64,000 nucleotides of DNA from Streptococcus ratti FA-1 = DSM 20564 (GTDB lineage Bacteria; Bacillota; Bacilli; Lactobacillales; Streptococcaceae), in the NCBI RefSeq assembly GCF_000286075.1, contig NZ_AJTZ01000005.1:186001-250000 (forward strand), read 5' to 3'. Position 1 is the first letter of the stretch. Each line of letters opens with the position of its first letter. Made by a program: the position numbers and the translations under genes. Positions 28,899 through 36,169 of the stretch are shown one piece after another. The notes under the pieces were generated by a model. It was given only the letters and a program-made list of their open reading frames with translations. It made no database searches and had not been told where the DNA came from.

Positions 28899-30682
28899 TA
28901 TTTCATTTTGAGATAGCGCCAAAGTGTCGTTCGGCTAATACCTAATTGTTTTGCAGTTTTTGTTTGATTTCCTTTATTGTATTCAAGAACAGCGCGTACA
29001 ATATCTTGACTGTAATCAAAGAGAGTCTTTTCTTCGATAATTACCGGTTCAGATTCTTTTGAATCATTTGAGCTTAGCTGCAGATGATTTTGATGTCTGC
29101 GTTCCTCGGATAGAACTTCTATTACTGCATTTTCTAAAATATAGTAAGAATTAGCAGATAGTATTAGCTTTTTAATGACTCTTTCTAACTGATAAAAATT
29201 ACCAGTCCATTGAAATTTCTGAAGAGTGTGCATGGCCTGAGGTTCAAAACCGATAACCTGCGTGTGGCATTCAATATTGGCTTTATTAAGCAGAAGGGTA
29301 ATAATGCTTGCTAATTCTGTATGGCGTTCAGATAAAGAAGAGGAATAGAGGCTGGCACAGTTAAGTTCCTGCATAATTTCCTTAAAAATCAGCTTATCGG
29401 GATCTGCTTTTTTTGTTGTATAGGTGAATATAATATTTTGTCTTTGCAATAAGCTGCTGCTTTTTATAAGTTCTAAAAGTTTGCGCAGATCCTCTAAAGA
29501 CAGCTGTTCGCAATGCTGAAAGAGAAGGGTATTATCAGAATAAAGTAAAGGAGAGTTGCTGGTGTGGCTGAGATATTTCCACAGACGTTCACCAAACAAT
29601 TTACAATTTATACTGATAAGATTTGCTGTATGGTATTGAAATTTCAGGAAACAGGAATAGGCAAGGCTTGTTTTTGTCGTCCCTTCTTCTCCAAAAATTA
29701 TCATAGCATTATAATGCTTTAGAAGCTGGGACATGAGAACTAGATTTTTCTCTTGAATAAAAGAAGCAAAAAGCAATTTCTGAGATATTTTGTCTTCAAT
29801 TTCTGAGCGATTGCTGAATGTGACACCAAATTGCTGGTGAATTAAAGGAGGGGTTACCATTTTTAGTTCACAATGATAATAACGCTGTTCATTGAGGGTT
29901 AAAATATTGCATCTAACCTGGTACGTTTGTCCTTTGTGTGTATGGTAGAGCTGTTGGTTATCCAGATGTTTTTGCTTTTTTAGAAAACGAATTAAAGTAT
30001 GGGTGAGCTTTGCTGAGAGATTAGAGGAGATAGGTTTGAAGTCTTGGCTTAAGACTAGTGTTGCCAGCGCTTGCTTTGAGAGTACCTCTTGAAGTACATT
30101 TCGCTGAGTTTCTATTTTTTGTATGTATTTGGTAAATGTTATAGCCTGTTTATAAGCAGTTTTGATGCTTTCCAATCCAGAAGTAATTAAAATTGTATTT
30201 AATGAAAGTCTAAGAGCTGTATGGTTAGTGATAGCATCACAAAGAACCAATTCACAGCCTTCTTCTTTGAGTTTGATTAGGGTATCTGCAGTCTGCTCAG
30301 GCTGATCAATCGTGATAATTTTGATATTATATTGCAGAACATTACAGATAAGGTGAGCATTTTTAGTAATGCTTTCATAGCCAACAATTGCTATGTTTTG
30401 GCTGTAATTGTAAGCTAATTTAATACTGCTCAAAATGTCATAAACGGAAATTGAAACATCAATTACAGGTATATCAACAGCATCCTGAATAAGATGGGCT
30501 GTACCTCCGCGAGAGATGATAGCATCATAATTATGAGCTAATTGTATAGCTAAGTCTCTTCCTTCCTGCAAGTTCGCATTGAACACATCTATAGACAATG
30601 AATCAAACTGCTGGGCAACCAGATTCATAGAGTGATTTAATTCTTCATAAGGAGCAATACCAAGTAAGCGAATAGGTTTCAT
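28898..30682 (-). CDS. PrpR-like regulator with degenerate AAA domain
   Basis: This transcription regulator of 594 residues has the PrpR architecture. The N-terminal ligand-sensing domain (about 1-175) has IISRGGTAHLIQ and IPVIDVSISVYDIL. A central segment (about 305-530) is aligned with sigma-54 activator AAA domains, and a C-terminal Fis-type helix-turn-helix has NQTKTAKQLGISRTTLWRYL. The AAA part is eroded: Walker A is GEEGTTKT, Walker B has lost its Asp (LLFQHCEQ), and no GAFTGA loop is visible. Streptococci generally lack sigma-54, so it probably acts with sigma-70 as a repressor or class I activator. The start at 30682 has CAGGAGG. It is convergent with the dapA operon and divergent from the kinase operon. 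Confidence 0.82.
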   Translation of the reverse strand: MKPIRLLGIAPYEELNHSMNLVAQQFDSLSIDVFNANLQEGRDLAIQLAHNYDAIISRGGTAHLIQDAVDIPVIDVSISVYDILSSIKLAYNYSQNIAIVGYESITKNAHLICNVLQYNIKIITIDQPEQTADTLIKLKEEGCELVLCDAITNHTALRLSLNTILITSGLESIKTAYKQAITFTKYIQKIETQRNVLQEVLSKQALATLVLSQDFKPISSNLSAKLTHTLIRFLKKQKHLDNQQLYHTHKGQTYQVRCNILTLNEQRYYHCELKMVTPPLIHQQFGVTFSNRSEIEDKISQKLLFASFIQEKNLVLMSQLLKHYNAMIIFGEEGTTKTSLAYSCFLKFQYHTANLISINCKLFGERLWKYLSHTSNSPLLYSDNTLLFQHCEQLSLEDLRKLLELIKSSSLLQRQNIIFTYTTKKADPDKLIFKEIMQELNCASLYSSSLSERHTELASIITLLLNKANIECHTQVIGFEPQAMHTLQKFQWTGNFYQLERVIKKLILSANSYYILENAVIEVLSEERRHQNHLQLSSNDSKESEPVIIEEKTLFDYSQDIVRAVLEYNKGNQTKTAKQLGISRTTLWRYLKMK

Positions 30683-30845
30683 AACAGCCTCCTGTTTCAT
30701 TTGTAAACTATTATATAAATGTTCTGAAAAAAAATCAATATTCTTTACGATGATTCAAAAAGAGACAATTATTTTTTTTGAAACCTAGTATTTTTTTCTT
30801 ACAAAGTATAAACTAGGACTATAAATAATCAAAGGAGGTGTTGCA

Positions 30846-32105
30846 GTGATACAGCTGTTAGTTTTAGCTGATGATTTTACGGGTGCCCTTGACACAGGAG
30901 TTCAGTTTTCAAGTCAAGGGATCAATACATTAGTAACGACCAATCAATCAGTAAACTATACCAGTTTAGAGGATGAAGTAGAAGTACTGGTCATTAATAC
31001 AGAAAGCCGCTATCTGTCCTTTGAAGATGCCTATCAGCTAGTTAGCAAAATTTTATCTGATGCTAAAAATTATGGTATCCCTTATTTTTATAAAAAAGTG
31101 GACTCGGCTCTTAGAGGAAATATCAGCAGTGAGATAAAAGCACTTTTAGACCAATTTCCGGAGAAAAAAGCAGCAATGGTTCCTGCCTACCCTTCTATTA
31201 AGCGAGTGATTCGGGGAGGAAAACTGTACATTGATGAAGTTCCGGTTTCAGACAGTGTTTTTGCTAAAGATCCTTATGAACCTGTAACTGAAAGCGACAT
31301 TGCCAAGCGTCTCAATCAAGAGGCTGGTATTGAAACATCACTGGTAAGCAGCCAATCATTCTTGAAAGCTAAACAGCATTTGCTTTTATTTGACAGTGAA
31401 ACCGAAGAAGAGGTAGAAGAAATTGCAGCTAACCTCCATCAGCAGAACCAACTGTCAGTCACTATCGGCTGTGCAGGCTTTGCCAAGTATCTGGTTAAGC
31501 AGCTTTTTCCTAAAAAGGAAGTTTTAAGACCGCAGCTTACTAAACCACTACTTGTTATCTGTGGCTCAGTTAATCCGATTACTAGACAGCAGATTGAATA
31601 CGCTCAAGAAAAACACTATTTGCGTATTTCCTTAAGTTCTCAGGAATTATTGGAAGAAAATTACTGGCAGAGCGACAGCGGCCAAGATAAATTAGGGACC
31701 TATTTAGAAAACATCTTACAAAGTGAACTAGCTATTATTGAAACACTGGATGAAAAAACCAGCCATGACATTGTAGTCTATGCTCAAGCACAAGGCTTAG
31801 ATAGAAATGCCATTCGTTTTAAAATCGGCCAGTCTCTGGGAGAACTCACGGAGCAGCTTTTAGAGAAAGAGTTGGTCCGAACCTTTCTTTTTACAGGCGG
31901 CGACACACTATATCAGTCGATGCAGGTATTGCACATTGACCAGATAAAACCGCTATGTGAACTCAGTGCAGGAGTCGTTTTAGCCGAATTAACTTGGAAA
32001 GATAAGGTGATTCAAGTCATCACAAAATCCGGTGGTTTTGGACATCGGGAATTATTTGAAGATATCAATAAAATGGTACAAAAGGAGGAAAACCATGTTA
32101 ACTGA
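30846..32105 (+). CDS. DUF1537 four-carbon acid sugar kinase family protein
   Basis: This protein of 419 residues belongs to the DUF1537 family, ATP-dependent kinases of four-carbon acid sugars such as threonate, erythronate and 3-oxo-tetronate. The N-terminal domain has LADDFTGALDTGVQF and the KVDSALRGN motif. The C-terminal nucleotide-binding part has FTGGDT and TKSGGFG. The GTG start at 30846 has an excellent AAAGGAGGT site. Its stop overlaps the next gene's start, so it is coupled to the alcohol dehydrogenase. The combination with a PdxA-like gene matches characterised acid-sugar pathways. Confidence 0.88.
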   Translation: MIQLLVLADDFTGALDTGVQFSSQGINTLVTTNQSVNYTSLEDEVEVLVINTESRYLSFEDAYQLVSKILSDAKNYGIPYFYKKVDSALRGNISSEIKALLDQFPEKKAAMVPAYPSIKRVIRGGKLYIDEVPVSDSVFAKDPYEPVTESDIAKRLNQEAGIETSLVSSQSFLKAKQHLLLFDSETEEEVEEIAANLHQQNQLSVTIGCAGFAKYLVKQLFPKKEVLRPQLTKPLLVICGSVNPITRQQIEYAQEKHYLRISLSSQELLEENYWQSDSGQDKLGTYLENILQSELAIIETLDEKTSHDIVVYAQAQGLDRNAIRFKIGQSLGELTEQLLEKELVRTFLFTGGDTLYQSMQVLHIDQIKPLCELSAGVVLAELTWKDKVIQVITKSGGFGHRELFEDINKMVQKEENHVN

Positions 32106-33252
32106 TTACAGTTTGAAAATGCCTAAAAATGTATTGGCTGGAGAACATGCCTTGGAAGAAATAAAGACTGTTATCCCAGCTGCTACAAAAAAAATTGTGA
32201 TTTTCACCGATAAGGGAATTATCAAGGCCGGTTTAGTTAAACTGCTTGAGGAAGTTTTGATAGATTTAGGTTTCCCCTACATAATCGTATCAGACATTCC
32301 TGCAGAACCAACTTATGATCAAGTGCAGCAAGTAGTTGATCAGTTTAAAGCCGAAAAAGCTGATTTTATCATTGCAATTGGTGGCGGCTCAGCCATGGAC
32401 TCCGCTAAACTGGCCTCTATTCTTTCGACAGATAACTACGGTGTTAAGGATTTACTGGACAATCCACTTTTGGCTAAAAAGCAAGTAGCTAGTTTATTGA
32501 TTCCAACAACTGCAGGGACTGGCTCTGAAGCAACTCCTAATGCTATCGTATCTGTTCCGGAGAAAAACCTTAAAATTGGCATTGTCAATGCAGAAATGAT
32601 TCCAGATTTTGTTGTTTTAGATGCTCGTTTTATTAGAAATCTGCCAGCACGCATTGCAGCGGCCCCTAGTGTAGATGCAATGTGCCATGCCATTGAATGT
32701 TTCACTTCAAAAAAACGCAATCCTTTTTCAAATTCATTTGCCTTAGAAGCATTTGACTTGATTTTTAACAACATTGTGGAAGCAACTCTGAATCCAGATG
32801 CTATGGAAGCTAAGAAGAAAATGCTGATTGCAGCTTTCTACGCTGGCGTTGCCATTACAGCTTCTGGTACAACGGCTATTCATGCCTTGTCTTATCCATT
32901 GGGCGGTAAATACCATATTGCACACGGTGTCTCTAATGCTATTCTTTTAATGCCAGTCATGAAATTTAATGAGCCAGCTATCAAGGAATACTTGGCAGAA
33001 GCTTATGACCGTGTTGTTCATAATGGCGATAAATCGCTTTCTGTTAGTGAGAAATCTCGGTACATCATTCAGGAAATGGATCGGATTGTTGAAGTTCTCC
33101 AAATTCCAAAAAGTCTGACAGAATTTGGTGTTCCAAAAAGTGATTTGGAAGAATTGGTCGCTTCTGGTATGGAAGTTCAGCGGCTGCTGGTGAACAATAT
33201 GCGTCCAGTGACAGCAGATGATGCCCGTGAAATTTATCAGCAAGTTCTGTAA
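32095..33252 (+). CDS. iron-containing alcohol dehydrogenase
   Basis: This group III iron-containing alcohol dehydrogenase has 385 residues. The N-terminal NAD(P) domain contains the GGGSAMDSAKLAS motif. Metal ligands are in DAMCHAIECF and in AIHALSYPLGGKYHIAHGVSNA. The ATG at 32095 lies inside the end of the kinase gene with AAAGGAGGA upstream. In this context it may oxidise a hydroxy-acid or reduce an aldehyde product of the pathway. The substrate is unknown. Confidence 0.85.
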   Translation: MLTDYSLKMPKNVLAGEHALEEIKTVIPAATKKIVIFTDKGIIKAGLVKLLEEVLIDLGFPYIIVSDIPAEPTYDQVQQVVDQFKAEKADFIIAIGGGSAMDSAKLASILSTDNYGVKDLLDNPLLAKKQVASLLIPTTAGTGSEATPNAIVSVPEKNLKIGIVNAEMIPDFVVLDARFIRNLPARIAAAPSVDAMCHAIECFTSKKRNPFSNSFALEAFDLIFNNIVEATLNPDAMEAKKKMLIAAFYAGVAITASGTTAIHALSYPLGGKYHIAHGVSNAILLMPVMKFNEPAIKEYLAEAYDRVVHNGDKSLSVSEKSRYIIQEMDRIVEVLQIPKSLTEFGVPKSDLEELVASGMEVQRLLVNNMRPVTADDAREIYQQVL

Positions 33253-33277
33253 AAAAGAGCGAAATAAGGAGGGAAAG

Positions 33278-34306
33278 ATGTCTAAGAAAATTATTGGTAT
33301 TACCATGGGAGATCCTGCTGGAATTGGGCCTGAGATTTCAATAAAGGCATTTAATAAGCCTGAGCTGTATGAACGCTGTCAGCCGCTTTTGGTTGGTGAT
33401 GCTTCTGTTTTGACTTATTATTTAAAGAAACACCCTGAACTTAACTTAGCGGTTAATCTTATCCAAAATCCTAAAGACGGTAAATATGAGTATGGCACGA
33501 TTGATTTAATTGATCTGGGTGTTGTTGATATGGCTGATTTTGAGATTGGTCAAGTCTCAACAACTGGCGGTGATGCTGCTTTTCAATATGTTAAAAAGGT
33601 TATTGAATTGGCTTTGGCTAAGGAAATTGATGCGACCGTTACTAATCCGCTCAACAAAGAAGCCATGAATGCAGCAGGTCACCATTATGCCGGTCATACT
33701 GAAATCTATGCGGATCTGACTGGAACAGATAAATACACGATGATGCTGGCAGACGGCAATCTTCGTGTTGTCCATGTTTCAACCCATGTGTCACTGCGTG
33801 AAGCTTGTGACCGTGCGACTAAGGAACGTGTTTTGGATGTTATTCGCATTGCTGATAAGGCTTGTAAGAATCTTGGCATTAAAAATCCAAGAGTTGCCGT
33901 GGCGGGTCTTAATCCTCATTGCGGTGAAAATGGACTTTTTGGTCGTGAAGAAATCGAACAGATCAATCCAGCTGTTAAGGCAGCTAAAGATGAGGGCATC
34001 AATGTGGAAGGGAGTCTCCCGGCAGATACGCTTTTCTCTAAAGCTAACGGCGGCATGTATGATATTGTTGTAGCTATGTATCATGATCAAGGGCATATTC
34101 CTTTGAAATTGCTTGGTTTTGTCTATGATCAAGAAAAGGGTTCCTGGCAGGCTGTTCAAGGTGTCAATATCACACTGGGATTGCCGATTATCCGTGCTTC
34201 TGTGGATCACGGAACAGCTTTTGATCAGGCAGGGAACTGGATGACTAGTGAGCTGAGCCTTGAGAATGCCATTGATTATGCCATTCGTTTATCAGAAAAT
34301 TCATAA
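33278..34306 (+). CDS. PdxA2-like 4-phospho-acid dehydrogenase
   Basis: This protein of 342 residues belongs to the PdxA family. It starts with IGITMGDPAGIGPEI and carries HAGHTEIYADLTG-like and MYHDQGHIPLK metal-binding histidines, and VDHGTAFDQAG near the end. True PdxA makes vitamin B6, but next to a DUF1537 kinase the PdxA2 role is expected: oxidative decarboxylation of a 4-phospho-tetronate to DHAP and CO2. The DHAP would enter glycolysis through TpiA. It is the third gene of the kinase operon, with AAGGAGGG upstream. Confidence 0.87.
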   Translation: MSKKIIGITMGDPAGIGPEISIKAFNKPELYERCQPLLVGDASVLTYYLKKHPELNLAVNLIQNPKDGKYEYGTIDLIDLGVVDMADFEIGQVSTTGGDAAFQYVKKVIELALAKEIDATVTNPLNKEAMNAAGHHYAGHTEIYADLTGTDKYTMMLADGNLRVVHVSTHVSLREACDRATKERVLDVIRIADKACKNLGIKNPRVAVAGLNPHCGENGLFGREEIEQINPAVKAAKDEGINVEGSLPADTLFSKANGGMYDIVVAMYHDQGHIPLKLLGFVYDQEKGSWQAVQGVNITLGLPIIRASVDHGTAFDQAGNWMTSELSLENAIDYAIRLSENS

Positions 34307-34771
34307 GATAAGAAGAGGTTTGGTACAATCTTGGATTGTGCTGAACACCTAGAAAATAGGTTGCTCTTTTACTTAAAATAGATCTGTCCTTGGAAGTGAT
34401 AAATGCCCATAAGAATGATTGGGGAATTGGTTAGCATTATGCTTTTGATTGGCGGTTTTACTTTCTTGCGTTCTGGACAGACAAGCCGCTGGTAAAATCA
34501 CAGTTTAAGGTGTATCGAAACTTTACTGATGTGCAGGTTGCTTTAGAAAGTGCTGAGTATGCGCGCTTGAAACTTGTCCAATTTAAATGTAGCTATTACT
34601 TACAAGGCCGAACGAGATATGGAAAAATATTCAGCAGCAACAGATCATTTGATGAAATGAGCCGGTATGTTTGTTTTCCGTGGAATGATCATAAAGCCGT
34701 TTTCATGTAAATGAGTCCTTAAGCTTTACAAAAGCTGTTATTAAATTAGAAGTAGAATAAAGAGGTGAACT
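34307..34771. other. gene-poor gap inside the acid-sugar island
   Basis: These 465 bases lie between the PdxA2-like and propeller genes, which otherwise point the same way. A 30-codon hydrophobic ORF (34403-34495) and a 66-codon frame (34510-34710) are the only coding candidates, and neither resembles a family I know. This may be a decayed gene. No repeat or RNA is recognised. Confidence 0.4.
34403..34495 (+). CDS. possible 30-residue membrane peptide
   Basis: An ATG at 34403 follows GGAAGTGATAA and encodes 30 residues with one hydrophobic segment (ELVSIMLLIGGFTFL) and a basic tail, then TAA. It could be a small membrane protein or the remains of a longer membrane gene. There is no family evidence. 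Confidence 0.22.
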   Translation: MPIRMIGELVSIMLLIGGFTFLRSGQTSRW

Positions 34772-35944
34772 ATGGTTACAGAACTACCGAAAGTAAGAAT
34801 TTCAGATCCTAATGGGATTGTTTATCAGGATGACTTTTTAGGTGTTGATTTTGCCTTGATTCCAACTGGAGGTAAGACAACGGCTCATGCGCCAGCTTTG
34901 ATTGAAACACAAGATGGCGGTCTCTTGTGTGCTTGGTTTGCAGGTTCATTTGAAGGCAGCGGTGATATTTCCATTGCTGTTTCCAAGCTCGATCCAGAAA
35001 AGCAGGTTTGGTCTATTCCCCAAATTGTCTCCAAAGGTAAAGACAGAAGTGAACAAAACCCTGCCTTTTTCCGTGCTCCTGACGGGCAGATTTGGCTGAT
35101 TTATACTTCTCAGCTGAGCCGTCAGGAAGGCAAAGATAACATGCAGTTTACCTCTGTAATTATGGTCCAAAAATCAAGCGATGAAGGTCAGACATGGGGA
35201 GAGCCGCAGATTCTTTTTCCAGAAGAAGGCACTTTCTCACGCCAGGCAATTCAAGTTTTGAGTAACGGCCGCTGGATTTTTGCAACTTGGCTTTGTGAAG
35301 ATTCAGCTGAAGGCTTGACCAATGACCCTACAGAATTTCGAGTGTCTGATGATGCTGGACAAACATGGAAGCGTGTCCGTATGCCGGACAGCAACGGTCG
35401 GGTGCACGCTAATGTGATTGAGGTTGAGGCAGGGCATTTAGTGGCTTTTATGCGCAGCCGTTTTGCAGATAATGTTTATATCAGTGAGTCTTACGATTTC
35501 GGTGATAGTTGGACAATTCCGCAAAAAACAGTCTTACCCAATAATAATGCCAGCATCAGCGCTATTAAGCTCCAGTCAGGCGACATTGCTCTAGCTTACA
35601 ATGTCAACGCTGCTCGTCATCCGGAATTCGGCAAGGTAGCATGGCCTGGTTTGCGCAATCCGGTTGCCGTTTCGATCTCAGAAGATTTTGGAAAAACTTG
35701 GCCTATCGGCCGCATTTTAGAACCAGCTGAAGGGTTTATTGGAACAGAAAATAAAACTAACAACGCTCAATATGAATATCCAACTCTTTATCAAACTAAA
35801 GATGGATTGTTGCATCTCGTTTATGCCTATAGGAACAGGCTTTGTGTCAAATATGTGCGTTTTTCACCGGCAGATGTTTTCGGTGAGAAAAGAGAAGCAG
35901 ATGATGTTTATAATCCGACTTCAGGTGAAGGAGTTAAAAATTAA
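34772..35944 (+). CDS. sialidase-like (BNR) beta-propeller enzyme, cytosolic
   Basis: This 390-residue protein has repeated Asp-box-like turns (SSDEGQTWGEP, SDDAGQTWKRV, SYDFGDSWTIP, SEDFGKTWPIG) spaced as in six- or seven-bladed sialidase/BNR propellers. Arginines in VAFMRSRF and a NPVAVSISED core fit the BNR_2 group. There is no signal peptide or wall anchor, so it acts inside the cell. Its neighbours suggest it releases or opens the acid-sugar substrate after uptake rather than acting as a secreted sialidase. It has its own AAGAGGTGA site. Confidence 0.72.
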   Translation: MVTELPKVRISDPNGIVYQDDFLGVDFALIPTGGKTTAHAPALIETQDGGLLCAWFAGSFEGSGDISIAVSKLDPEKQVWSIPQIVSKGKDRSEQNPAFFRAPDGQIWLIYTSQLSRQEGKDNMQFTSVIMVQKSSDEGQTWGEPQILFPEEGTFSRQAIQVLSNGRWIFATWLCEDSAEGLTNDPTEFRVSDDAGQTWKRVRMPDSNGRVHANVIEVEAGHLVAFMRSRFADNVYISESYDFGDSWTIPQKTVLPNNNASISAIKLQSGDIALAYNVNAARHPEFGKVAWPGLRNPVAVSISEDFGKTWPIGRILEPAEGFIGTENKTNNAQYEYPTLYQTKDGLLHLVYAYRNRLCVKYVRFSPADVFGEKREADDVYNPTSGEGVKN

Positions 35945-35997
35945 AAACTGTTAGCTTTTCAGATCTGCTGAAATAAAACAATTTACGGTTTTCATTA

Positions 35998-36025
35998 TTG
36001 AAAAGGCTTTTATTTATGGTATAAT
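35998..36025 (+). promoter_or_regulatory. promoter of the yybP-ykoY leader
   Basis: TTGAAA (35998-36003) and TATAAT (36020-36025) are separated by 16 bases, with an extended TGG just before the -10. Confidence 0.7.
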
Positions 36026-36032
36026 GAAAGTT

Positions 36033-36137
36033 ATCAAGGGAGTAGCTAGCGGTTTTGCCGTGATGTTGTCGTCAATCCGAAACTGTTTTCCGGCAACATA
36101 TTAAATAGCGAGACTTGTTTATTAAATAAACAGGTCT
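36033..36137 (+). ncRNA. yybP-ykoY (Mn2+) riboswitch with terminator
   Basis: The leader starts with ATCAAGGGAGTAGC, the conserved 5' part of the yybP-ykoY motif. It continues through a CCGGCAACAT-type segment and ends in an 11-bp hairpin (36111-36121/36127-36137) followed by T5. The family binds Mn2+ and prevents termination when Mn2+ is high. It sits directly before a P-type ATPase, a known arrangement for Mn2+ export in streptococci and lactococci. Confidence 0.85.
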
Positions 36138-36169
36138 TTTTCTTTTAAAGACCAAGAAGGAGAATAATT

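Noticed and set aside
28898-30682. Annotating the regulator as a sigma-54-dependent activator
   Set aside because: The AAA motifs needed for ATP use and sigma-54 contact are missing and no -24/-12 promoter was seen.
33278-34306. Vitamin B6 biosynthesis role for the PdxA-like protein
   Set aside because: The kinase-ADH-PdxA operon fits PdxA2 acid-sugar catabolism, and no other pdx gene is near.
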